The notes beneath the pieces were generated by a model. That model was not told where the DNA came from, searched no databases, and saw nothing but the letters and a program-made list of their open reading frames with translations. Made by a program: the position numbers and the translations under genes. A stretch of 12,354 bases of DNA from Anaerolineae bacterium (GTDB lineage Bacteria; Chloroflexota; Anaerolineae; B4-G1; SLSP01), in NCBI GenBank assembly GCA_021159805.1, contig JAGHDT010000029.1:1-12354 (forward strand), read 5' to 3'. Below, in pieces: positions 1 through 6,093 of this stretch (position 1 is its first letter; each line of letters begins with the position of its first letter).

Positions 1-15
1 CGCGCCGGGGCCGGG

Positions 16-501
16 CTACCTGAAGGGCTCCGCAGACTCCTGGTCGATGGCGTCTGCTTCGGCGGTGACCAACGTAAGCGCCTTCTCCACGATTTTGGCG
101 TGATCAAAAGCCAGCGGGGGGAGACAGTCTGCCGGCCACCACTGAACCCCTGACGCGTCATCGCCGGCAACCGCCACACCGCCGGCGTTTTCAAGCTTCA
201 CAACGTAGGCCACCGAGACAACCCACCCGCGGGGATCTCGCCCAGGGTCCCCAAAAGCCCCGACTTGTGTAAACTTGTCTACGGAGAGGCCCGTCTCCTC
301 ATACAGCTCACGTCGCGCCGCCTCTTCAGGGGACTCACCTCGATCCACGAAACCTCCTGGGAGGGCCCACCGCCCGGAGAAAGGATGGTGTCCCCTCTGG
401 ATCAGCAGAATCTCCAGGTGTCTCCCCGGTGCCGCTCCTGCGGTGCGCAGCACAACGGCATCCGCCGTCAACGCGGGCCGATGATAGTCGTAGCAGTGCA
501 C
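16..501 (-). CDS. Nudix hydrolase, ADP-ribose pyrophosphatase-like
   Basis: A single-domain Nudix pyrophosphohydrolase of 161 residues. The Nudix box is complete: G50, E56, R64-E65-L66, E68-E69, G71-L72, matching GX5EX7REUXEEXGU. The Glu residues would bind Mg2+ for cleavage of a nucleoside diphosphate linked to another moiety. The N-terminal YDYHRPALTADAVVL strand and the GDPGRDPRGWVVSVAYV segment after the box resemble ADP-ribose pyrophosphatases and the Nudix half of NrtR. There is no C-terminal winged helix, so this is an enzyme rather than an NrtR regulator. The exact substrate is inferred only. The start is GTG (499-501), the only start codon in frame after the upstream gene's stop, with just a weak AGG six bases upstream. 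It lies 48 bp downstream of the DUF624-like gene and may be translated from the same mRNA. Confidence 0.9.
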   Translation of the reverse strand: MHCYDYHRPALTADAVVLRTAGAAPGRHLEILLIQRGHHPFSGRWALPGGFVDRGESPEEAARRELYEETGLSVDKFTQVGAFGDPGRDPRGWVVSVAYVVKLENAGGVAVAGDDASGVQWWPADCLPPLAFDHAKIVEKALTLVTAEADAIDQESAEPFR

Positions 502-549
502 TGCACGCCTGATCTGCGTCTGTTGTTCCTGCGTCGAGGTATCACGACT

Positions 550-1257
550 CTACTGGGCGGCCTCCCCGGCCGTCGCGATCTCGCCTGCGCCGTCCTGGTC
601 TCCACCATCATCGGACTCCTTATCCCTATGCATCGCCTCAGCCCGCTCCGTGAGATCGGCGAGGAGCGTTCGGACCGCGGTCAGCGACAGCGTGGACAGA
701 AAGCCCGGAAGGACCACGAGCAAGACGGGGAGCGCGATCGAAAGGGCGGTTACCAGCGCCGAAATCAGCAAGAAACCCAGTGTGTTCAGCGGCTTCAGGA
801 CCGTTAGGAACAAACTGTTTCTCAAGACTACGAGCATCTTCGGATCCTCAAGCTCCATCAGGAACGCCTGTGCATAGAAGGCCACACCTGTCCAGAGCAC
901 GCCGATGATGACGAAGATCGGCGTTGTCCATATCTTGACGGAGGCTGGGAACGGTGAGACCTCCGGGGTGTTGTAGAACCAGATATTGACCGCCACGATG
1001 GCAAAACCAAGCACGATGATCAAGAAGAGGAGAAAGCTGCGTGGGCCAAACTCCTTGATGGTGTCCCAGATCAGGCGCCAGTTGACCGCTTTTCCGCGCA
1101 CTGCCCGCTGGCCAATGGCATAGACGCCGGCGAGGGCAAATGGCCCGGGGATGACCAGTAGCCAGCAGAGCGCGTGGGCCAGACCCACCACGAAATGGTA
1201 GAAGAGCTCTTCGTAGAACGCCACCGCTGCCTTGGCAATGATCTTCAAACCGCGCAT
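550..1257 (-). CDS. DUF624/YesL-like integral membrane protein
   Basis: A 235-residue polytopic membrane protein. Hydrophobic segments lie at about residues 22-48, 73-93, 110-133 and 155-193 (the last could be two helices). A hydrophilic, acidic tail follows from about 200 (KESDDGGDQDG). The N-terminal pattern, a short amphipathic start, then FYEELFYHFVVGL, a PGP kink and a YAIGQRAVRG loop, resembles the DUF624 (YesL) family. That family is often found near carbohydrate ABC transporters and has no established biochemical role. No sugar transporter is present here, so context adds no function. The ATG start is well supported by TTAGGAG a few bases upstream. It sits 130 bp downstream of rlmI and 48 bp upstream of the Nudix gene, all on the same strand. 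The family call is from pattern memory, not a profile search. Confidence 0.75.
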   Translation of the reverse strand: MRGLKIIAKAAVAFYEELFYHFVVGLAHALCWLLVIPGPFALAGVYAIGQRAVRGKAVNWRLIWDTIKEFGPRSFLLFLIIVLGFAIVAVNIWFYNTPEVSPFPASVKIWTTPIFVIIGVLWTGVAFYAQAFLMELEDPKMLVVLRNSLFLTVLKPLNTLGFLLISALVTALSIALPVLLVVLPGFLSTLSLTAVRTLLADLTERAEAMHRDKESDDGGDQDGAGEIATAGEAAQ

Positions 1258-1387
1258 ATGACCGCTCCTAACTGAATGTGAGAGTAGGCGAGTGCTACCG
1301 TTGGACGCGGCGGACCCTCCGGGCTTGCGTCAACTCCGTGATCGCGAGTCTGTGGTTGGATTGAGCGTCGGCACGGTCGCAGTGCTT

Positions 1388-2623
1388 CTAGGCTTTGGAT
1401 GCTCTGCAGATGAGGCCCTTCAGATAGGCCCCCTCCGGGAAGGTCAGGGCCACCGGATGATCGCTGGACTGCATCATGCGCCCGACGATCCGTATATCAC
1501 GTCCGGAGTCAAGCGCTGCCCCAAAAACAATCTTCTGAAAGAGATCGTCCGAGATCGCGCCGGAACAAGAGAAGGTCAATAGATGTCCACCGGGTTCGAG
1601 TAGATGCAAAGCCTGCAGGTTGATGTCCTTGTAGCCGCGGGAGGCATGCTTCACATCGCGCTGTGTGACGGCAAACTTCGGCGGATCAAGCACGATCACA
1701 TCATACCGCGCTCCAGCCTGTCGCAGTTCACGCAGCACCTTGAAGGCACTGCCGTTGATATCTTCCGAGAGGGAGGTATCCAGGTTGTTCAACTGCAGAT
1801 TCCGACGCACCGCAGCCAGGGCATCCTCTGATGTATCCACATTGACCACGCTTGCCGCACCGGCAGACAGACCGTAGACGGCGAAGCCACCGGTATAAGA
1901 AAACACGTTCAATAAGCGGGGCGGGGCCTGGAAGCGTACGTATCTTTGGACGATCCCGCGCAGAATCTGCCGGTTGTCGCGCTGATCGAGGTAGAAGCCC
2001 GTCTTCTGTCCGCCGCCAACATCTACCTCGAAGGTCAGACCGTTTTCAAGGATCGTGATGGGGCCCTCAAGCGCCTTTCCCCGCAGGAGGCCGGATCGCT
2101 CACGCAGTCCCTCCCGCCTCCGTACACTTACGTCACTGCGCTCGAAGATCCTCTCCACGTCGAGGTAACCGTTGACAATGTCCCACAGCAGCTCCACAAA
2201 GAGATCGCGGCGCACGTCAGACCCAGCGGTAAGGAACTGCAGTACCAGCGTCGATCCGTACAGATCGACAACCAAACCCGGTACGCCGTCTGATTCCGCG
2301 TTGACAAGCCGGCACGCGGTGGTCTCCGCATCCGCCAACTCTCCGCTCCGGAGAGCGACGGCCTGAGCCAGTCGTTCGCGCCAGAACTCCTCACCGTTGG
2401 GTACGCGAGACTCCTGCCATGAGAAGAGCCTGGCTCGGATTTGAGAATGCGGGCTATAGTGTGCCCAGGCCAGAAACTCATCCTGCGCATCACAGACTGC
2501 GACGAGACTTCCGAGATCTGGTGCGCCCAGCACCTTGGCAATGCCACCTGAGAAAAGCCACGGATGGCGTCGGAGAATAGATTTGCTCCGCCCGCGCTTC
2601 AATATTAGCTTGGGAGTATTCAC
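1388..2623 (-). CDS. rlmI: 23S rRNA (cytosine-C5)-methyltransferase RlmI-like
   Basis: A SAM-dependent class I methyltransferase of 411 residues, close to the usual RlmI length of about 396. RlmI makes m5C1962 in 23S rRNA in Escherichia coli. An N-terminal PUA-like RNA-binding domain (about 1-75, with RHPWLFSGGI at 19-28) is followed by a linker domain and a C-terminal Rossmann methyltransferase domain. Visible motifs are GQKTGFYLDQR (205-215), SAM motif I VFSYTGGFA (240-248), DPPKFA (313-318), FSCSG (351-355, carrying the candidate Cys) and the C-terminal DHPVALTFPEGAYLKG. The start is GTG (2621-2623), preceded by GAGGT eight bases upstream. The gene begins 28 bp after the UPF0182 stop and is probably co-transcribed with it. 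A close paralogue specificity within COG1092 cannot be excluded. Confidence 0.92.
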   Translation of the reverse strand: MNTPKLILKRGRSKSILRRHPWLFSGGIAKVLGAPDLGSLVAVCDAQDEFLAWAHYSPHSQIRARLFSWQESRVPNGEEFWRERLAQAVALRSGELADAETTACRLVNAESDGVPGLVVDLYGSTLVLQFLTAGSDVRRDLFVELLWDIVNGYLDVERIFERSDVSVRRREGLRERSGLLRGKALEGPITILENGLTFEVDVGGGQKTGFYLDQRDNRQILRGIVQRYVRFQAPPRLLNVFSYTGGFAVYGLSAGAASVVNVDTSEDALAAVRRNLQLNNLDTSLSEDINGSAFKVLRELRQAGARYDVIVLDPPKFAVTQRDVKHASRGYKDINLQALHLLEPGGHLLTFSCSGAISDDLFQKIVFGAALDSGRDIRIVGRMMQSSDHPVALTFPEGAYLKGLICRASKA

Positions 2624-2651
2624 CTGTGTTTACCTCGTGATTTCTTCCGCA

Positions 2652-5384
2652 TCACTGCTCGTGGACCATTAGCTTGAGAGCACTCTCAAGGAGCGATTGC
2701 TCTCGACCGTAACACGACCAGTCAGCAGCCTCCAGACATGCCTGAGCTGCCTGATAGTGCTGCCAGGCACGACCTGCCAATTCCTCCAAGGATTCATTCT
2801 CAGCCGGCGCTGAGATGCCCGAGGCAGCACTGCCGGCTCCGCCTTCGGCGAAGATCTGGAGCAGTGCCTCGTCCAGAGTCGGTGCCATAGCAATTCGGTC
2901 AGCATAGGCGACCAACACACGCTTGAGTTCCGGAAGCTGGCCTGATTCGGCCTCCAAGTAGAGTGGCTCGATATACAGAAAAGTGTCCTGAATGGGCAGA
3001 ACCAACAAGTTGCCTCGAAGGACGCGAGAGCCACGTTGGTCCCAGAGCGACAACTGCTGCGAGATGACGGGATTCTGGTCCACGCGGCCCTCAATCTGGA
3101 GCGGGCCAAAGACCAAGCGGTCCTTCGCTAGCTTAAAGATCCCCAGCTCACCATAAACATCACCATCGCATCGGGCGTAGAGCCAGGCCACCATATTCTG
3201 TTTCTGCCGCGGGACGTAGGGTCGAATCAGCAGGAATTCTGGCTCATCCGACCCGGGCAGGCGCATCGTAACGTAGTATGGCTCCATCACCTGCTGTTCG
3301 GTCTCGACAAGTTCGTGTGGTGGATCCCATAGGTCTTCTCGGTTGTAGAACACCTGCGGGTCACGCATATGATACGTCGCGTACAGTTCCGACTGGTAAA
3401 GGAACAGGGTTTCCGGATAGCGCCAGTGGGATCGTAGGACTTCCGGCATCTGACTGCCGTCCTCAAACAGCATCGGGAAGATACGTGCGTACGTTGCTGC
3501 AACTGGATCTTGCGGATCGATGATGTAGAAGTGGATTTCGCCGCTGTAGGCATCAATGGTGACCTTGATGCTGTTGCGTATGTAATTCAGCCCAGTCATC
3601 GGCTGCGAATAGGGGAACTGATCTGTCCACGTATAAGCGTCCAGTAGCCAGATAATCCTCCCGTCAGCAATGATGGGGTAGGGATCGTCATCATACCACA
3701 GCATAGGAGCTATGGTCTCGGCTCTATCTCGGATGTCGCGATGGAACAGGACGCGGCTGTCATTGGACAGAGCGGAGGAGAGCAACACCTGGGTGCTGCT
3801 GAAGCGTGTTGCCAACAAAGTGCGGCGCAGAGCATTGCCCAGGCGAACGCCCGCCGACCCCTGATAACGGGTATAGACGTTGGAATCACCTTGAGGATAG
3901 TCGAACTCCTCCTCTACCGCTTGGACAAGCGCGTATTCACGTGTTCGTTCGCCGAAATAGATCTCCGGCCGCGCTATATCGAGGATCGGATCGTCGCTGA
4001 TCGGAGGAATATCCCGGACAAGTAGCTTCGGTAGCCCTTCCAGTGTTATGTCGTTGACTGAGCTGAGGGCCAATCCGTAACCGTGGGTAAAAACCAAGTG
4101 TCGGTTGATCCAGGTCTGCGCTTGCGTGGCAAGCTCGTCGACATCCAGTTCGCGAACTGCCAGCATCACCTGCGTCGGCTGATCACCCAACTGGTACCGA
4201 TCCACATCGACGCTGTGGAAACTGTAGTAGAGCCGAATCTCTTGCAGTTGGCTGTACGTGCGAAGCAAGGGGCGGTAGTCCCACAGACGGACGTTGCGCA
4301 AGACATCAGCATCTGCAGCGAGTTCACTTTGGTTGAGAATTCCGTCAGCGGCATAGTTCTGTTCCGCAATGTCGCCGAGTTGGTAGGCTTCCCGCGTGTA
4401 GCGGATGTTATGCTCGATGTATGGGCGCTCAAGCGCGAACTCATTGGGCTCCACGCTGAATTGCTGCACCATGGCAGGATAGAGCGGCCCGATAAGGGTG
4501 AGACCGACCCAAAACAACCCGATACCTATCAGGAGTCTCCACTGGCGCGCAAACAGGTTGATGACCAAGATGGCGGCTGCTGCAAAGAAGAGGATGGCCT
4601 CAACCGTGTACAGTGGCAATCGGGCGTGGATATCCGTATACCCCGCCCCGAAGATCGCGCCCTCCTGAGTCTGCAGGAGCGCCAGGCGGCTCAACAGTCG
4701 TTGGCATCCCATCAGCACCAGCCAGGCACTGCCCAATAGAGAGAGATGCGCCGTGACGCCCCTCGCACGTATCTCTCCGAAAAGCGCATAGCGAGCAAGG
4801 ACGCCACCCAGCGCCAGTGCTAACAGTATTTGCCCGCGGCCGAGGAGCACCCTGTACCAGGGGAGCTGGAATACGTAAAGGCTGATATCCTGACCAAAGA
4901 TCGGGTCAGTGAAGTTGAACGGCACAGCGTCCAACGCCAGGAGCAGCGTCTGCCATTCGCCGGATAACGAGACGCCAACTATCACGCCAATGAGCACAGC
5001 CCCGACTGCAAATGCGATACGGACAGGGCGCGCCGAGACGTCGATCTGAGTTCGCTGGGGGGGACGACCCCGGATCGGGCTCCGCAACGAGGCGGAGAGA
5101 GGGATCGTGCGTCGGAGCCGCTCTGTCGGGACGATCCAGTGTGCCACCAGACTCCAGTTCAGCAGCAAGAATGCCACCGAAATGAGAGCAGCTGCCCCCG
5201 CCAGAGCCAGGGACGCAGTGATGCGCCTTTCAAAGACCTGCGCCAGGTCGAGGCTCTCAAACCATAGGTAGTCAGTATAGAAACGAGCGAACGTAGGCGA
5301 GAGGATACAGAAGATGATTAGAACGATCAGAAACCCCAGGAGTCGGAACGACCCATCCCTGGACAATCTAGCGTTGCGGTTCAT
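2652..5384 (-). CDS. UPF0182 family membrane protein (COG1615)
   Basis: A 910-residue protein of the UPF0182 family, whose members are usually about 900-1000 residues and whose function is unknown. The N-terminal third has about seven hydrophobic segments (roughly 14-34, 56-78, 121-141, 178-198, 211-230, 258-278, 282-302). A large soluble domain, presumably extracytoplasmic, follows. Family signatures include FYTDYLWFESL near residue 35, ERPYIEHNIRYTREAY near 319-334, and near the C terminus PVISQQLSLWDQRGS followed by VLRGNLLVLPIQDTFLYIEP. The protein ends with a short Glu/Ala-rich helix typical of the family (LEELAGRAWQHYQAAQ). The ATG start is preceded by AGAGGT at good spacing. It is the first gene of the minus-strand group, with its promoter presumably in the 5385-5530 region. 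The length and both ends look intact. Confidence 0.93.
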   Translation of the reverse strand: MNRNARLSRDGSFRLLGFLIVLIIFCILSPTFARFYTDYLWFESLDLAQVFERRITASLALAGAAALISVAFLLLNWSLVAHWIVPTERLRRTIPLSASLRSPIRGRPPQRTQIDVSARPVRIAFAVGAVLIGVIVGVSLSGEWQTLLLALDAVPFNFTDPIFGQDISLYVFQLPWYRVLLGRGQILLALALGGVLARYALFGEIRARGVTAHLSLLGSAWLVLMGCQRLLSRLALLQTQEGAIFGAGYTDIHARLPLYTVEAILFFAAAAILVINLFARQWRLLIGIGLFWVGLTLIGPLYPAMVQQFSVEPNEFALERPYIEHNIRYTREAYQLGDIAEQNYAADGILNQSELAADADVLRNVRLWDYRPLLRTYSQLQEIRLYYSFHSVDVDRYQLGDQPTQVMLAVRELDVDELATQAQTWINRHLVFTHGYGLALSSVNDITLEGLPKLLVRDIPPISDDPILDIARPEIYFGERTREYALVQAVEEEFDYPQGDSNVYTRYQGSAGVRLGNALRRTLLATRFSSTQVLLSSALSNDSRVLFHRDIRDRAETIAPMLWYDDDPYPIIADGRIIWLLDAYTWTDQFPYSQPMTGLNYIRNSIKVTIDAYSGEIHFYIIDPQDPVAATYARIFPMLFEDGSQMPEVLRSHWRYPETLFLYQSELYATYHMRDPQVFYNREDLWDPPHELVETEQQVMEPYYVTMRLPGSDEPEFLLIRPYVPRQKQNMVAWLYARCDGDVYGELGIFKLAKDRLVFGPLQIEGRVDQNPVISQQLSLWDQRGSRVLRGNLLVLPIQDTFLYIEPLYLEAESGQLPELKRVLVAYADRIAMAPTLDEALLQIFAEGGAGSAASGISAPAENESLEELAGRAWQHYQAAQACLEAADWSCYGREQSLLESALKLMVHEQ

Positions 5385-5419
5385 TGTTCAAACCTCTCGA
5401 GCACTCTCGGTCGAAGCTC

Positions 5420-5438
5420 ACCGCGGCCAGTCCGCGGT
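5420..5438 (-). promoter_or_regulatory. GC-rich hairpin in the UPF0182 5' UTR
   Basis: ACCGCGG (5420-5426) and CCGCGGT (5432-5438) form a perfect 7-bp stem with a 5-nt loop, about 35 bp upstream of the UPF0182 start codon. No T-run follows on either strand, so it is not an obvious terminator. A role in mRNA stability or translation is possible but not shown. Confidence 0.35.
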
Positions 5439-5487
5439 TGTCGACTCGCAATACCTGACAGGCGGTTGAGCCGTTGAGCATTGCCAC

Positions 5488-5493
5488 AGTATA
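5488..5493 (-). promoter_or_regulatory. Possible -10 element for the UPF0182 gene
   Basis: On the minus strand the hexamer TATACT is a good -10 match, about 100 bp upstream of the UPF0182 ATG. The -35 position (about 5511-5516, CTTTCG) is poor, so this is only a candidate. A tandem GTTGAGC repeat with 8-bp period (5465-5479, read on the plus strand) lies just downstream of the predicted start site. Confidence 0.3.
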
Positions 5494-5592
5494 GCGGAAA
5501 GACGCCAAAGCGAAAGCGCTCCTGCTCACAGTCGGCACTGCTTCGGAAAATCGAGCTTTGACTCAGGAGAACGAGACCCCGTACGAGAAAGA

Positions 5593-5621
5593 TTTACATA
5601 ATGACGTAAGTGTGGTACGAT
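5593..5621 (+). promoter_or_regulatory. Sigma70-type promoter of the leader and ABC exporter genes
   Basis: TTTACA (5593-5598) and TACGAT (5616-5621) are separated by exactly 17 bp. They differ from the TTGACA and TATAAT consensus at one and two positions. The predicted transcription start is near 5628, giving a leader of about 465 nt before the first ABC gene. It is the best plus-strand promoter match found by eye in this intergenic region. Confidence 0.55.
5594..5609. promoter_or_regulatory. Imperfect palindrome over the promoter, candidate operator
   Basis: TTACATAATGACGTAA is a 16-bp imperfect palindrome: 12 of 16 positions match its own reverse complement, with outer arms TTAC and GTAA. 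It covers most of the -35 hexamer and half the spacer, where a dimeric repressor such as a MarR or TetR protein would block RNA polymerase. No regulator gene is encoded in this window, so its ligand protein is unknown. Confidence 0.4.
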
Positions 5622-5747
5622 GGCGTATGTGTCCCAGCTGGCAGACGCCTGTGTCGCAGCGCGCACGCGTTCGGTGGATGACAACTGGGGCGGCGATAGT
5701 CGTTCGTGAGCATTGTTAGCTCTGACGGGATATGTGAGGAGGATGTT

Positions 5748-5846
5748 ATGACCCAGGCAAACGCAGACAATCTCTTGGGTGTCGTTCCGAAGGTTCTTGA
5801 GCCCTGCAAACCGGAGCACCGCATCGCCCTGAGGTCGCCGGGTTAG
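5748..5846 (+). CDS. Small ORF, 32 aa, candidate leader peptide
   Basis: ATG at 5748 is preceded by GAGGAGG (5736-5742) with a 5-base spacer, one of the strongest ribosome binding sites in the window. The 32-residue product begins MTQANADNLLGVVPKVLEP, continues through a single Cys (residue 20) and a basic stretch, and ends SPG before TAG. It has no membrane segment or signal peptide, and I recognise no family. It lies about 108 nt into the predicted leader and 247 bp upstream of the first ABC gene. The last three sense codons (5835-5843) can pair with 5927-5935, which overlaps the 5' arm of the terminator-like stem downstream. This suggests a regulatory leader peptide like BmrB upstream of bmrCD. 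Alternatively it is the surviving 5' end of a deleted regulator gene, or a chance ORF. Confidence 0.5.
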   Translation: MTQANADNLLGVVPKVLEPCKPEHRIALRSPG

Positions 5847-5877
5847 CTAGCACGCTGCTGCAGACTCTCACACTGTA

Positions 5878-5895
5878 CTCAAGACACTTCTTGAG
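5878..5895 (+). promoter_or_regulatory. Small hairpin between leader ORF and terminator-like stem
   Basis: CTCAAG (5878-5883) and CTTGAG (5890-5895) form a 6-bp stem with a 6-nt loop (ACACTT). It starts 31 nt after the stop codon of the small ORF. It would sit inside the loop enclosed by the proposed 5835-5843/5927-5935 helix, so the two can coexist. Confidence 0.4.
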
Positions 5896-5928
5896 CAAGC
5901 ATGTGAGCGACAGGCAAACAGCAAGCAT
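5894..5928 (+). repeat. 9-bp direct repeat AGCAAGCAT
   Basis: AGCAAGCAT occurs at 5894-5902 and again at 5920-5928, a 26-bp period. The second copy runs into the 3' arm of the proposed antiterminator helix. It may be a tandem binding site, or a chance or slippage repeat. Confidence 0.35.
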
Positions 5929-5932
5929 CCGG

Positions 5933-6008
5933 CGAGCGGGCACCAGCAGAGAAGGTGTGGGGTTCGGTTATCTCACACAGTATCAAGAAAGAGGCACCCG
6001 CTCGTTTT
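5933..6008 (+). terminator. Nested stem-loop plus UUUU, candidate attenuator
   Basis: CGAGCGGG (5933-5940) pairs perfectly with CCCGCTCG (5997-6004), immediately followed by TTTT (6005-6008). Two flanking G·U pairs and an inner CC/GG pairing are possible. The 56-nt loop contains a second strong hairpin, GTGTGGGGT (5955-5963) with ATCTCACAC (5970-5978): nine pairs including two G·U, and a 6-nt loop. It lies in the leader, 85 bp before the first ABC start codon. Against a simple intrinsic terminator are the long outer loop and a U-run of only four. It could instead be a non-terminating leader structure. A 5-bp alternative pairing of 5999-6003 with 6022-6026 is also possible. Confidence 0.45.
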
Positions 6009-6093
6009 GCGTGTCTGAGAGGAGCGAGGCTAGCGGTGGGTAAGTAAGTGGCAATTCACGGACGGCACGGTTGCACGTAGTAAGGATAGAAAG

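Larger units (their letters stand above)
5385..6093. other. 709-bp divergent intergenic region
   Basis: This stretch separates the divergent UPF0182 gene and the ABC exporter genes. No long convincing gene is present; the longer frames on either strand lack ribosome binding sites or family resemblance. From left to right it holds the UPF0182 5' UTR hairpin and a possible minus-strand -10 element, a plus-strand promoter with an overlapping palindrome, and a 32-codon ORF with a perfect Shine-Dalgarno. A small hairpin, a 9-bp direct repeat, a nested GC-rich stem-loop ending in TTTT and the RBS of the first ABC gene follow. The length and structure suggest a regulatory leader, possibly including remnants of a lost regulator gene. 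Confidence 0.6.

Noticed and set aside
265..807. 180-codon plus-strand frame opposite the Nudix and DUF624-like genes
   Set aside because: It is antisense to two well-supported genes, straddles both, and is rich in Arg/Gln as expected of a shadow frame.
1258..1387. Promoter or terminator between rlmI and the DUF624-like gene
   Set aside because: A TTGACG hexamer is present on the minus strand but no acceptable -10 lies 16-18 bp downstream, and no stable hairpin with a T-run was found.
4083..4739. 218-codon plus-strand frame opposite UPF0182
   Set aside because: It is antisense to a strongly supported family member, with no recognisable domain.
5620..5709. 29-aa plus-strand frame (MAYVSQLADACVAARTRS...)
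   Set aside because: Its ATG overlaps the predicted -10 hexamer, upstream of the likely transcription start, and it has no ribosome binding site.
5678..5719. 13-codon plus-strand frame starting MTTGAAIV
   Set aside because: The only purine-rich stretch abuts the ATG with no spacer, and there is no other support.
5526..5819. 97-codon minus-strand frame in the intergenic region
   Set aside because: It has no family resemblance, lies antisense to the promoter and small ORF, and its composition looks non-coding.
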